Positions 14,602 through 23,550 are shown, counted from the stretch's first letter. The stretch is 64,000 bases of DNA from Streptomyces sp. NBC_01255 (GCF_036226445.1 NZ_CP108474.1:4898001-4962000); one strand, 5' to 3'. Translations and numbers: made by a program. The notes: a model not told the origin generated them from the sequence alone.

Positions 14602-16359
14602 ATGAGCACGACCGACACATCCGGTACGACCGGCACATCCGGTACGTCCGACACGACGGAGACCGAGCGCACCGCCGACGAAGCGGCCGGCGCGCAGCTC
14701 TCCACCGCCCCCACCGAGGACCGCGGCGACGCCCCCATCGGCGGCCCCGTCCTCGGAGTCGTCGGCTGGATCCGCTGGTTCTGGCGGCAGCTGACGTCGA
14801 TGCGGGTCGCGCTGATCCTGCTGTTCCTGCTCTCCCTCGGCGCCGTCCCCGGCTCCCTCATCCCGCAGACCAGCGCGGACGAGATCAAGGTGCAGGACTT
14901 CCAGGCCGCGCACCCCACCCTCACGCCGATCTACGAGAAGCTCCAGCTCTTCGACGTCTACGGCTCGGTGTGGTTCTCGGCGATCTACATCCTGCTGTTC
15001 GTCTCCCTCATCGGCTGCATCGTGCCGCGCACCTGGCAGTTCGTCGGCCAGCTCCGCAGCCGTCCGCCGGGCGCCCCCCGGCGCCTGGACCGGCTCCCCG
15101 CGTACGCCACCTGGCGCACCGACGCCGAGCCCGAGCAGGTCCGCGAGGCCGCGCTCGCCGTCCTCAAGGGCCGCCGCTTCCGCGCCCACACAGCCGGGGA
15201 CGCGATCGCCGCCGAGAAGGGCTTTCTGCGCGAGGCGGGCAACCTCCTCTTCCACGTCGCCCTGATCGTGATCCTCGTCGCCTTCGCCTGGGGCCAGCTC
15301 TTCAAGTCCGAGGGCGGCAAGCTGATCGTCGAGGGCGACGGCTTCTCCAACACGCTCACGCAGTACGACGACTTCAAGTCCGGGTCGCAGTTCGGTACGG
15401 AGGAGCTGGAGCCGTTCACCTTCACGCTCGACGCCTTCGATGGCACGTACGAGATGAACGGCCCGCAGCGCGGCACCCCCCGCACCTTCGAGGCGAAGGT
15501 CCGGTACTCCGAGGCCGACGGCGCGGAGAAGAAGGCGGTCATCCGCGTCAACGAGCCGCTCAAGGTCGGCGATTCCAAGGTCTACCTGATCGCCCACGGC
15601 TACGCGCCCGTCGTCACCGTCAAGGACGGCGGCGGCAAGACCGTCTTCCACGGCGCCGTGCCGCTCCTGCCGATCGACAACAACATCACCTCGACCGGCG
15701 CGATCAAGGTGCTGGACGGCTACCGCGACAAGAACGGCAAGGGCAAGAAGGAGCAGCTGGGCTTCCAGGCCTTCTTCGTGCCGACCTTCGCCGGCGCCGG
15801 CGAAGGCACGATGTTCTCTCAGTTCCCGGGGCTCGTCGACCCGGCCATGGCGCTCACCGGCTACCACGGCTCCCTGGGCGTGGACTCCGGTCTGCCGCAG
15901 AACGTGTACCAGCTCGACAAGACCAAGATGAAGCAGTTCACGGACACGTCCGGCAACCCGCTCGCCCAGCGCCTCCTGCCCGGCATGACGATGAAGCTCC
16001 CCGACGGGGCCGGCTCGATCACGTTCGAGAAGGAGATCAAGGAGTGGGCCAGCTTCCAGATCTCGCAGCAGCCGGGCAACGGCCTCGCCCTCGCGGGCGC
16101 GATCGCGGCGATCGCCGGTCTCACCGGTTCGCTCTTCATCCAGCGGCGCCGGGTCTGGGTCCGGGCCGTACGGGGTGAGGACGGCGTGACCGTCGTCGAG
16201 ATGGCCGGCCTCGGCCGGAGCGAGTCGGCCAGGCTCCCGGAGGAGCTGGGCGACCTCGCGGTCACGCTCACCGCGGATGCCCCGCCCGCCGCACCAGCGC
16301 CAGAACCCGCGGAAGAACCCGCAGAAGACCCTGCCCCTTCGGGAGAGGCCGACAAGTGA
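14602..16359 (+). CDS. resB: Cytochrome c biogenesis protein ResB
   Basis: 585 aa. A Thr/Ser-rich cytoplasmic tail of ~60 residues precedes RFFRQLTS-like WFWRQLTSMRVALILLFLLSLGAVPGSLIPQ, the first ResB helix. More helices follow (AIYILLFVSLIGCIVPRTW, LLFHVALIVILVAFAWG), then a large extracytoplasmic domain and a last helix near residue 500 (LALAGAIAAIAGLTGSLFI). ResB (Ccs1) forms the System II haem-delivery and cytochrome c synthase complex with CcsB/CcsA. The Pro/Glu-rich C-terminus overlaps the next start by four bases (GTGA). Confidence 0.93.
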   Translation: MSTTDTSGTTGTSGTSDTTETERTADEAAGAQLSTAPTEDRGDAPIGGPVLGVVGWIRWFWRQLTSMRVALILLFLLSLGAVPGSLIPQTSADEIKVQDFQAAHPTLTPIYEKLQLFDVYGSVWFSAIYILLFVSLIGCIVPRTWQFVGQLRSRPPGAPRRLDRLPAYATWRTDAEPEQVREAALAVLKGRRFRAHTAGDAIAAEKGFLREAGNLLFHVALIVILVAFAWGQLFKSEGGKLIVEGDGFSNTLTQYDDFKSGSQFGTEELEPFTFTLDAFDGTYEMNGPQRGTPRTFEAKVRYSEADGAEKKAVIRVNEPLKVGDSKVYLIAHGYAPVVTVKDGGGKTVFHGAVPLLPIDNNITSTGAIKVLDGYRDKNGKGKKEQLGFQAFFVPTFAGAGEGTMFSQFPGLVDPAMALTGYHGSLGVDSGLPQNVYQLDKTKMKQFTDTSGNPLAQRLLPGMTMKLPDGAGSITFEKEIKEWASFQISQQPGNGLALAGAIAAIAGLTGSLFIQRRRVWVRAVRGEDGVTVVEMAGLGRSESARLPEELGDLAVTLTADAPPAAPAPEPAEEPAEDPAPSGEADK

Positions 16360-17444
16360 TCCTCGCCGCCACCACCAACGAGAGCCTGGCGAAGATGAGC
16401 GACCTGCTCATCTACTCCTCCATGGCCGTCTACACCCTGGCCTTCTTCGCGCACATCGCCGAGTGGGTCCTCGGCAGCCGCAGCAAGGTCGGCCGGACCG
16501 CCGCCGCCCTCACGCAGCAGGCCTCGGCCGCGGCCGCCGCCGTGACCGTCCAGGTCAAGGGCGCGGCCGGCGCCACCGCCGTCCTCGACAAGCCGAAGGT
16601 CGTCACCCGCTCCGCGGCCGGCACCCGGGACGTCCCGGACGGCCCCGGCGCGTCCGGCGGCACGGTCAAGGGCGACCTCTACGGCCGGATCGCCGTCTCC
16701 CTCACCGTCCTCGCCTTCGCCATCGAGGCGGCGGGCGTGGTCAGCCGGGCCCTCGCCGTGCAGCGCGCCCCCTGGGGCAACATGTACGAGTTCTCCACCA
16801 CCTTCTCCACGGTGGCGGTCGGCACGTACCTCGGCTTCCTCCTCGCCAAGAAGAACGTGCGGTGGATCGGCCTGCCGCTGGTCACGACCGTCCTGCTCGA
16901 CCTGGGCCTGGCCACGACCTGGCTGAAGACCCCCAGTGACCAGCTGGTGCCGGCGCTCGACTCGTACTGGCTGTGGATCCACGTCTCCACCGCGATCTTC
17001 TGCGGCGCGGTCTTCTACCTCGCGGCCGTCGCCACTGTCCTGTACCTCTTCCGCGACTCGTACGAGAACAAGCTCGCGAGCGGCGGCGCACCCAGCGCGT
17101 TCGCCCGCTCCGTCCTGGAGCGGCTGCCCTCGGCGGCGTCCCTGGACAAGTTCTCGTACCGGGTCAACGCGGCCGTCTTCCCGCTGTGGACGTTCACGAT
17201 CATCGCGGGCGCGATCTGGGCCGGCGACGCGTGGGGCCGGTACTGGGGCTGGGACGCCAAGGAGGTCTGGTCCTTCATCACGTGGGTCGGTTACGCGGCG
17301 TACCTGCACGCGCGCGCCACGGCGGGCTGGAAGGGGCGGAAGGCCGCGTACATCGCGCTCATCGCCTTCGGCTGCTTCCTCTTCAACTACTACGGCGTCA
17401 ACATCTTCGTCACCAGCAAGCACTCCTACGCGGGCGTGGAGTAG
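16356..17444 (+). CDS. ccsB: c-type cytochrome biogenesis protein CcsB
   Basis: 362 aa, eight predicted membrane helices. The tryptophan-rich WWD-like signature is clear: WGRYWGWDAKEVWSFITW starting at W293. Conserved histidines are seen in AFFAHIAEW, WIHVSTAIF and YLHARATAGW, the likely haem ligands. With ResB it exports haem and attaches it to apocytochrome c. Start is a GTG overlapping the resB stop. A loop of ~60 residues (Ala/Val-rich, after LGSRSKVGRT) between helices 1 and 2 is typical of actinobacterial members. Confidence 0.94.
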   Translation: MILAATTNESLAKMSDLLIYSSMAVYTLAFFAHIAEWVLGSRSKVGRTAAALTQQASAAAAAVTVQVKGAAGATAVLDKPKVVTRSAAGTRDVPDGPGASGGTVKGDLYGRIAVSLTVLAFAIEAAGVVSRALAVQRAPWGNMYEFSTTFSTVAVGTYLGFLLAKKNVRWIGLPLVTTVLLDLGLATTWLKTPSDQLVPALDSYWLWIHVSTAIFCGAVFYLAAVATVLYLFRDSYENKLASGGAPSAFARSVLERLPSAASLDKFSYRVNAAVFPLWTFTIIAGAIWAGDAWGRYWGWDAKEVWSFITWVGYAAYLHARATAGWKGRKAAYIALIAFGCFLFNYYGVNIFVTSKHSYAGVE

Positions 17445-17494
17445 GAACCGGCGTTGGAGTAGCGGGTGGGGGACCCCGGGGCCACGCTGGAGGT

Positions 17495-18025
17495 ATGAGC
17501 GAGATACCCCGGGGCAGGTGCGAGGCCCACGACGGCGACACGCACCTGCTGCGGTACGTCATGGAGCTCCCGCACCCGCCGGCGGAGGTCTGGGAGGCCG
17601 TCGCCACCCCCGAGGGCCTGCCGGGCTGGCTGTGCGCGGCGGACCCGCTGGAGCCCCGGCTCGGTGGCCTGGTCACGCTCCGCTGGCTCAACAGCGAGAC
17701 GGAGGTCTCGGGGCGGGTGACCGCCTGGGACCCCGAGTACGTCGCCGAGTACACGGTCGATCCGCCGCACGGCCGGATCCGGTTCCATCTGGAGCCGGGG
17801 TCCGGGGGCGGCGGGTCGACCGTGCTGCGTTTCACCAACGAGTTCCGGGGGACGCGGGAGTACCGGCTGGACTGCCTGGCGGGCTGGCACGACCACTTCG
17901 AGCGGCTGGTGGCGGCGCTGGACGGCCGCCCGACGGACTGGGCCGCGTGGTCGCCCGAGCGCTGGGCCGATCTGCGCGTGCTGTACGAGCGGGACGAGGC
18001 GCCCTGGCCGAAGTGGGTGCCGTGA
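17495..18025 (+). CDS. SRPBCC (AHSA1/START-like) domain protein
   Basis: 176 aa. The Bet v 1-like helix-grip fold is recognisable: HLLRYVMELPHPPAEVWEAVATPEGLPGWL at the front, LGGLVTLRW and TEVSGRVTAWDPEYVAEYTV strands, and TVLRFTNEFRG then a long C-terminal helix (CLAGWHDHFERLVAALDG). These proteins bind hydrophobic ligands or act as Aha1-like cofactors; the ligand is unknown. Last plus-strand gene before a strand switch, ending four bases before the stop of the convergent binding-protein gene. Confidence 0.82.
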   Translation: MSEIPRGRCEAHDGDTHLLRYVMELPHPPAEVWEAVATPEGLPGWLCAADPLEPRLGGLVTLRWLNSETEVSGRVTAWDPEYVAEYTVDPPHGRIRFHLEPGSGGGGSTVLRFTNEFRGTREYRLDCLAGWHDHFERLVAALDGRPTDWAAWSPERWADLRVLYERDEAPWPKWVP

Positions 18026-18029
18026 CCCC

Positions 18030-19589
18030 CTAGCTCCTCTTCGGTGGCAGGCAGGACGTGCTCGGGGGGTTCTTCTCCGGCCAGGCGATGGCGACGAAGC
18101 GCTGGGAGCCGTCCAGGGCCAGTTCCACGATCGGGACCGCCTTGTTGTACGGGTTGCCGTAGTTGTCGAGGCAGATCCAGCCGCTCGCGCCCTGCACCCG
18201 CAGCGAGCCCTTCACCTGCGGCCACTGCGTGACCACGTCCGCGAGCTCCGGGTACTGGGCCTCGCGGGGCGTGGCCTGGCGGATCGCGTGGACCGCCGTC
18301 GCCATCGCGTCGTACGCGACGATCGCCTGCCCGTCCGCGAGCGGGACCGGCTCCTTCGAGGCGCGGGCGATGTCCGTCTCGAAGGTCGAGTACGCCCCCA
18401 CCGAACCGCCCGTTGCCGGGACCGGCCGCCCCGGCGCCGGCTTCCACGCGTCGGGGTGGGCGAGCGCGGCGTAGCGGACGGTCAGCTTCTTCTTGAGGGC
18501 GTTCCGGTCGAGCTTCTTGTCGGCGCCCAGGTACGAGCCCTCGTCGCCGGTCAGGATGGTGAAGGCGCGGTCGGTGCAGCCGCGCGACCCCAGCGCGTTG
18601 ATGAACTGGCGGAGCTGGGTGTGACGGCCCGCGAAGAAGACCGTCTCGGCGCGGGTGTCGCAGATCAGGTGGGTGATCTGGCGGAAGGTGTTGGCGGTGG
18701 TGCCCTCGTCGGTCGGGTCGGGGGGCGAGGTGAACAGCTGCGGCTCGTAGGGCGCGCCCTTGAGGGAGGCGGCGAAGGCGGACTTGAGGGTGTCCGTGTA
18801 GTGGTCGCCGCTGCGGGTGTCCTGGACGAGGAGCGCCTTGGCGGCGTCGACGCGGCCGAAGTGGGCGAGGGCCTTGGCCTCGTCGCTGTTGGTGGGGGAG
18901 ACGCGGGCGAGGCCGGGGTAGCGGTTGTTTCCGGCGCCGGGGCCGTTGGCGATGTCGTCGGCGGTGATGGTGGTGCCGACGACGGCGATCCCGTCCTCGG
19001 TGAGGGCGGTCACCGCCTCCCGCATCTCGGTCGAGGAGGTGGCGATGCCGGAGACGACCCGCAGCCGGTCGGGGGCGCCGGTCATCGACGCCAGCTGCTG
19101 GGTGACCGACGGCCAGTGGGCGTTGCCCCGGCCGGTGTTGGCGAGGACGAGCCGGATCTTCGGGGTCTGGTTGTTGGACTCGTGGTTGGCGCGGTACTGG
19201 TAGGCGTACGCGCCCTGCACCTCGTGGAGGACCTTGGTCCGCATGCCTCCGTCGGGGGAGGTCAGCGGCAGGAGCACGGCGACGGTCGCGTACTCGCCGG
19301 GTGTGAGGGCGGCGTTCTCGCGGCCGATGGCCTCGGCGACCTCGGCGAGTTCGGGGATGCCGAAGGCGTGGCCGTCGCCGTTGACGCCGACGCACTCGGA
19401 GCTGCCCTCCGGGCGTTCGACGCCCGCCGCGCAGGAACGGTCCTCCGGGGTGGTGAGCCGGGCGATCCCGTATCCGCCGAGGCCGATGACGACGGCGGCC
19501 GTGACGACTGCGGCGACGAGCTTCTGGCGGGGGGTGCGGACGCGGCGGCGCAGCCGGTCGGTCAGTCCGCCGTTCGGTCGGTCGGGCAT
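18030..19589 (-). CDS. Membrane-anchored type 1 periplasmic-binding protein
   Basis: 519 aa. Residues 1-22 are polar and basic, then one helix (LVAAVVTAAVVIGLGGYGIARL) anchors it with the bulk outside. The rest is a LivJ/LivK-like (type 1) binding domain: TVAVLLPLTSPDG, GAYAYQYRANHES, VVSGIATSSTEMREAVTALTEDGIAVVGTT, ARVSPTNSDEAKALAHFG and ILTGDEGSYLGADKK follow the two-lobe order of amino-acid-binding receptors. There is no lipobox and no ABC permease or ATPase. It starts four bases after the upstream STAND gene stops, so both come from one mRNA. It probably senses an extracellular ligand rather than feeding a transporter; the ligand is unknown. Confidence 0.8.
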   Translation of the reverse strand: MPDRPNGGLTDRLRRRVRTPRQKLVAAVVTAAVVIGLGGYGIARLTTPEDRSCAAGVERPEGSSECVGVNGDGHAFGIPELAEVAEAIGRENAALTPGEYATVAVLLPLTSPDGGMRTKVLHEVQGAYAYQYRANHESNNQTPKIRLVLANTGRGNAHWPSVTQQLASMTGAPDRLRVVSGIATSSTEMREAVTALTEDGIAVVGTTITADDIANGPGAGNNRYPGLARVSPTNSDEAKALAHFGRVDAAKALLVQDTRSGDHYTDTLKSAFAASLKGAPYEPQLFTSPPDPTDEGTTANTFRQITHLICDTRAETVFFAGRHTQLRQFINALGSRGCTDRAFTILTGDEGSYLGADKKLDRNALKKKLTVRYAALAHPDAWKPAPGRPVPATGGSVGAYSTFETDIARASKEPVPLADGQAIVAYDAMATAVHAIRQATPREAQYPELADVVTQWPQVKGSLRVQGASGWICLDNYGNPYNKAVPIVELALDGSQRFVAIAWPEKNPPSTSCLPPKRS

Positions 19590-19593
19590 GGCG

Positions 19594-21654
19594 TCAGACT
19601 CCGTCCTCGCGGCCGGGCGGCAGCGAGAGCTCCCGCCAGGCGCGGATGTCGCGCGGCCAGTGGGTGGCCGCGTCCCAGAGCGAACCGCTGCCCGTCAGAT
19701 GGCGGCCGGACAGCCTGCGCAGCTCGTGCGCGAGCCGGTCGGCCACGTCGTCGTCGGGCAGTGCGAGCGGATCGGTGAGCAGCCATACGGCGTGCAGCAA
19801 CCGCCGTACGGAAAGGTGGAGTTCGATGCGGTCGGCGTCGAGTCCCGCCGGGAGGTCGCCCGTCGGGGCCTGCCCCAGGGCGATCGCCCGGCGCGGGTCG
19901 GGCCCCGAGTGGTCCCGCTCGCGCGGGTACGGGGCGGCGGCGACGAACTTCAGCCGTCCGAGCCAGCCGAGGACGTCCTGCTCGGGGAAGGTGGCCCGCA
20001 GGTGGGTGACGGCCTCCTCGGTGCGGCCGAGCGCGAGGTCGTGGTGGAGGCGGTACGGGCCGGGCTCGGGCCCGTAGTACCGGTGGAGGGTCTCGTGGAC
20101 CGCGCGCCAGGACGCGTAGCGCGGGTGGTCGTCGTCCTCGAAGCGGAGCCGGTGCAGGAGCAGGGCGCGCAGGAGGGGGTCGGCGACGAAGTGGCGGGGG
20201 CCGTCCTGCCAGTCCTCGGCGCGGAGCCGGTCGCGGACGCGCAGCGCCACGTCCCCGTCCAGGGACTCGCCCTGGAGCCGGGCGTGGGCGAGCACGCGGG
20301 CGGACCCCTCGTCGTGGGTGGCGGCGAGCACGGCGTACGGGCCGGGGCGTCGCACCGGGAGCAGCTCGGCGAGGAGGGTGGGGGCGACGGGCACCGGCGG
20401 GGTGTCCTCGCGCAGCTCCACCGTCAGGTCGAGGAGTCCGCCCGGGGTGAGGGCGGCCCGGAGCTCTGCCGGGGCCTCGCCGGCGGCCCGGCCGAGGAGG
20501 GCCACGCCGAGCGGGCGGCCGCCGGTCAACCGGTGGACGGCGCGGGCGAGTTCGGGTGGTGTGCGGCCGGCCGGGTCGTGGTGGTCGAAGGCGGTGCGGG
20601 TCTGGGCGGGGGAGAGCGGGGTGAGTTCGACGGCGAGGATGCCGGAGCTGACGCCCGTCCCGCGCGGGCAGGGCGCCCGGTGCGCGGTCTCCGGCAGCCG
20701 GGACCTGGTGGCGTGCCGCAGCGCCTCGTGCTCACGGACCCGGGAGGTGGCGAGGACGACGGTCCGGTCGCGGCGGCCGGTGGCGCGGGCGCGCAGGATC
20801 GGTTCGACGAGCTGGCGGCCGAGCGGCTCGTGGGCGTTGTCGAGGAGGAGGAGCGGTCTGCCGATCCGGGTGCCGCGCCGGAGTCCCGTATAGGCGTGGA
20901 GCAGGTCCTCGGTGAGGGCGACGACGAGGAAGTCCTCGGCCTCGCCACGGCGCCGGCCGCCCTGCTCGAAGTCGATCGCGAGCTGCCGGAGGCCGGCCTT
21001 GCCCCGGCCGCCGGCGTTGCGGTAGCTGCCGTACCAGTTCTCGGAGGCGCGCTGGAACCGCCCGAAGACCTCTTCGAGCACGGTCTCGACGGTCGCCTCG
21101 GCGAGCAGTCCCGCCATCGGCACGGTGGCCTCGGCGAAGTTCGCGGCCAGCTTGGCGAGGACCTTGGAGACCCAGTTCCCGGCGGCGCCCTTCGTCGCGT
21201 CGACGGTCGCGAGCAGCGGCCCGAGCTGCTGGAGGTCGTTCCTGGCCCGCTCGTCGTCCTCCTGGGACCAGCCGAGCGAGGCGACGGCGACGAGCCCGAG
21301 CGAGAGTCTCGGGAACTGTACGGGTTTCGCGGCGAGCACCTTCGGCGACAGCTGGACGGCGAGCTCGGTGAGCGCGCCGGTGACCTGGCTCCAGCCGGGG
21401 CCGTGGTCGGCGGGCGGCTCGACGTGCGCGCAGTCGAGCAGGGCGAGCGGCGTGTAGCCCTTGTAGCGGTTGCGGACCTCCTTGAGCAGGGAGGTCTTCC
21501 CCATGCCGCGCCCGCCCGTGAACACCGTGACCGGCGGATCGTCGCCGTGCTCGTACGCGACCCGCGCGGCACCGTGCCGGGTGAGCCCACTGAGCCGTGC
21601 GACGAGACCACTGTCGTGCAGGACCGCTTCGCGTCCGTAGAGCTCCCTGTCCAC
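19594..21654 (-). CDS. STAND-like P-loop NTPase
   Basis: 686 aa, cytoplasmic, no membrane helix. Walker A is GGRGMGKT (47-54); Walker B is PLLLLDNAHE (267-276), followed by a sensor-like VVLATSRVREHEAL segment. The N-terminus (LVARLSGLTRHGAA) and this layout match AAA/STAND ATPases such as AfsR-like and NACHT proteins. The C-terminal ~250 residues are helical, possibly TPR-like (YASWRAVHETLHRYYG, LHHDLALGRTEEAVTHLRATFPEQ). I see no nuclease, protease or TIR effector domain. Start is GTG 21654. It is coupled to the downstream membrane-anchored binding protein, so it may relay an extracellular signal inward; its output is unknown. Confidence 0.78.
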   Translation of the reverse strand: MDRELYGREAVLHDSGLVARLSGLTRHGAARVAYEHGDDPPVTVFTGGRGMGKTSLLKEVRNRYKGYTPLALLDCAHVEPPADHGPGWSQVTGALTELAVQLSPKVLAAKPVQFPRLSLGLVAVASLGWSQEDDERARNDLQQLGPLLATVDATKGAAGNWVSKVLAKLAANFAEATVPMAGLLAEATVETVLEEVFGRFQRASENWYGSYRNAGGRGKAGLRQLAIDFEQGGRRRGEAEDFLVVALTEDLLHAYTGLRRGTRIGRPLLLLDNAHEPLGRQLVEPILRARATGRRDRTVVLATSRVREHEALRHATRSRLPETAHRAPCPRGTGVSSGILAVELTPLSPAQTRTAFDHHDPAGRTPPELARAVHRLTGGRPLGVALLGRAAGEAPAELRAALTPGGLLDLTVELREDTPPVPVAPTLLAELLPVRRPGPYAVLAATHDEGSARVLAHARLQGESLDGDVALRVRDRLRAEDWQDGPRHFVADPLLRALLLHRLRFEDDDHPRYASWRAVHETLHRYYGPEPGPYRLHHDLALGRTEEAVTHLRATFPEQDVLGWLGRLKFVAAAPYPRERDHSGPDPRRAIALGQAPTGDLPAGLDADRIELHLSVRRLLHAVWLLTDPLALPDDDVADRLAHELRRLSGRHLTGSGSLWDAATHWPRDIRAWRELSLPPGREDGV

Positions 21655-21769
21655 CGGCCACCCCCCTGCTTCCCCCTGCTACCCCACGAGATGCGCCCCG
21701 TCACATCATCAAGTCCAGGATATCGACAGGGTGTTGGGATCACGTCAACCTTTGCGAGGTTGGTGGGTG

Positions 21770-21868
21770 TCAGGTGAGGGCGGTGACCAGCAGGGTGAAG
21801 GCGGCGATGACGACGGCGACGCGGACGTGGTGGAAGCGGTCCCAGCGGTCCCAGCGGTTCGTCTGCAT
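21770..21868 (-). CDS. 32-aa single-helix membrane peptide
   Basis: ATG 21868 follows AGGAGGGG by six bases, one of the best Shine-Dalgarno sequences in the window. The peptide has a Trp/Arg/His-rich head (RWDRWDRFHH) and a single hydrophobic helix (VRVAVVIAAFTLLVTAL). It lies divergently from a TetR gene whose CTAG operators fill the gap, so it is probably regulated by that TetR. No family name is known to me; stress-response peptides and efflux or toxin-like peptides of this size exist. Confidence 0.6.
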   Translation of the reverse strand: MQTNRWDRWDRFHHVRVAVVIAAFTLLVTALT

Positions 21869-21884
21869 GACGACCCCTCCTGGG

Positions 21885-21950
21885 ATCTAGTGTTGCTAGA
21901 TGGCGGGGCGGCGCTAGTGCTGCTGCCGCTTGATTGTCTAGCGATGCTAG
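21885..21950. promoter_or_regulatory. CTAG-type operators between the peptide and TetR genes
   Basis: ATCTAG-TGTTG-CTAGAT (21885-21901) and CTAGC-GAT-GCTAG (21938-21950) share the core CTAGnnnTGCTAG. A weaker copy (CTAGTGCTGCTG) starts at 21914. CTAG is rare in such G+C-rich DNA, so three near-identical sites in 66 bases imply selection. Likely autoregulation by the TetR protein. Confidence 0.7.
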
Positions 21951-21959
21951 GATGGAGGT

Positions 21960-22538
21960 ATGTCGGTACAGGAACGCAAGGAGCGCGAACGAGCGGTCCG
22001 CGAGCGCCTCATCGTGGCCACGGCCCGCGAACTCGCCGAGCAGCAGGGCTGGGACGCGGTCACCACCCGTCGGCTCGCCGAGCGCATCGAATACAGCCAG
22101 CCCGTCCTCTACAGCCACTTCCGCGGCAAGCGCGAGATCATCGGCGCCGTCGCCCTCGAAGGCGCCGCCGAGCTGGCCGCGGCGGTGCGGGCCGCGACCT
22201 CCGCCGCGGACGGCCCGCGCGCCCGGGTCGCCGCCCTCGCCCGCGCCTACCTCGACTTCGCCGAACGCCACCCGGCGGTCTACGACGCCATGTTCCAGCT
22301 CGACGGCGGCCTGGCGTTCGCGGACGAGGAGACCCCGGAGCCTCTGAAGGACGCCTTCGCCGCGCTACTGGAGACTCTCGTCGAAGTCGCCGGGGAAGGC
22401 GTCCACCCGGGAGTGTTCACCGAGGTGTTCTGGGCGGCCCTGCACGGGCAGGCGACCCTGGCCCGGGCGGGACGGCTGCCTGCGGAGTACGCCGAGGGGA
22501 GAGCCGAGCTGCTGGTGGACCGGCTCGCCGTGGTCTGA
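21960..22538 (+). CDS. TetR family transcriptional regulator
   Basis: 192 aa. The N-terminal helix-turn-helix is textbook TetR: LIVATARELAEQQGWDAVTTRRLAERIEYSQPVLYSHFRGKREIIGAVA (~17-65). The C-terminal ligand-binding half (ARAYLDFAERHPAVYDAMF; VFWAALHGQATLARAGRLP) resembles the WHG/TetR_C_33-like class. It probably represses itself and the divergent 32-aa membrane peptide through the CTAG operators. GGAGG lies only one base before the ATG, an odd spacing, so weak translation or a leaderless start is possible. Confidence 0.88.
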   Translation: MSVQERKERERAVRERLIVATARELAEQQGWDAVTTRRLAERIEYSQPVLYSHFRGKREIIGAVALEGAAELAAAVRAATSAADGPRARVAALARAYLDFAERHPAVYDAMFQLDGGLAFADEETPEPLKDAFAALLETLVEVAGEGVHPGVFTEVFWAALHGQATLARAGRLPAEYAEGRAELLVDRLAVV

Positions 22539-22556
22539 CGCGCCGCCGTCACGGGT

Positions 22557-23462
22557 CTACGGTGACGAGCGCGGCCTCGTCAAGACCGGCGGGCCCTCGG
22601 CCGCCAGGGCCCGCTGCAGGCAGTCGGTCAGGCGGCCGGCGATCGTCCCGTCGGGGTCGAGTCGGGGGTTGAAGATGGTGACATCGAACCCGACGGCACG
22701 CTCCTGGCCCAGGGCCGTCCTCAGCACGTCCTCCAGTTCGGCCCAGCTCAGCCCGCCGGGCTGCCGGTAGTCGACGGCGGGCATGATCGCGTCGTCCAGG
22801 ACGTCGACGTCAAGGTGGACCCAGAACCCGTCCCGCTCGGCGAGCCGGGCAACGGCGCCGCGCGCGGCCTCGACCGCGCCGGCCGCGCGCACGTCGTCGA
22901 GGGCGAGGGCGTACAGCCGCGGCGGGAGCGGTCGGCTCCCCGCCGCGGCGGACTCGTCGGCGTCCCGGAACCCGAACGCGACGACGTCCTCGTCCCGCAC
23001 CAGTGGCTCCCGCCCCTCCAGATCGGCGAGCGGCCGCGGGCCGCGCCCGGTGGCCAGGGCGAGTTCCATCGACGCGACCTCGCCGGTGGGCTCGGCGGAC
23101 GGCTGGTAGAAGTCCGTGTGTCCGTCGAGGAACAACAGCCCGTACCGCCCCCTGCGCCGCAGGGCGAGCAGGTTCCCGAGCAGGATGCTGCAGTCGCCAC
23201 CCAGGACGACGGGAAAGCGCCCGGAGTCGAGCACCTCGCCGACGACGTCCGCCAGCTGTACGGAGTACCGCGCGATCCCGCCCGGGTTGAGCACCCCGGT
23301 CACGGCGTCCCTCACCGGGTCGTACGCGGGCGGTTCGACCCGTGCGACCCGCACCACTCCGCCGAGCACGGCCTCCGGCAGCTCCTGCACCCCGGACGGC
23401 CGCAACCCGAGCACGGACGGGGCCTCGACGACGGCGAGGCCACGCTCGCCGGGCAGCGTCAT
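22557..23462 (-). CDS. Ureohydrolase (arginase/agmatinase family)
   Basis: 301 aa. Binuclear metal motifs are in order: VVLGGDCSILLG (88-91), FLDGHTDFY with D113, H115 and D117, and WVHLDVDVLDD with D218 and D220. The family hydrolyses guanidino or formimino groups of arginine, agmatine and similar compounds. The classical GGDHS histidine, a Mn ligand in arginase, is Cys here (GGDCS), a change seen in some actinobacterial members and formiminoglutamases, so the substrate should not be assumed. It stands alone between a TetR gene and a HEAT-like gene. Confidence 0.85.
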   Translation of the reverse strand: MTLPGERGLAVVEAPSVLGLRPSGVQELPEAVLGGVVRVARVEPPAYDPVRDAVTGVLNPGGIARYSVQLADVVGEVLDSGRFPVVLGGDCSILLGNLLALRRRGRYGLLFLDGHTDFYQPSAEPTGEVASMELALATGRGPRPLADLEGREPLVRDEDVVAFGFRDADESAAAGSRPLPPRLYALALDDVRAAGAVEAARGAVARLAERDGFWVHLDVDVLDDAIMPAVDYRQPGGLSWAELEDVLRTALGQERAVGFDVTIFNPRLDPDGTIAGRLTDCLQRALAAEGPPVLTRPRSSP

Positions 23463-23538
23463 ACGTCCATGGTGTCCCCATCGGGCAGACCGTGCGCGCG
23501 CCGGTGAAATCGGCCTGCTCAGGGCGTTTCCCGGGCAG

Positions 23539-23544
23539 TAACAT
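23539..23544 (+). promoter_or_regulatory. -10 element TAACAT, leaderless start
   Basis: TAACAT ends six bases before the ATG at 23551 and no ribosome-binding site intervenes, as expected for a leaderless mRNA. Confidence 0.4.
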
Positions 23545-23550
23545 CCCCGG

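Noticed and set aside
19594..21654. Anti-phage defence system such as Avs
   Set aside because: STAND-like ATPase present, but no effector nuclease, protease or membrane pore domain and its partner is a receptor; left as an open question.
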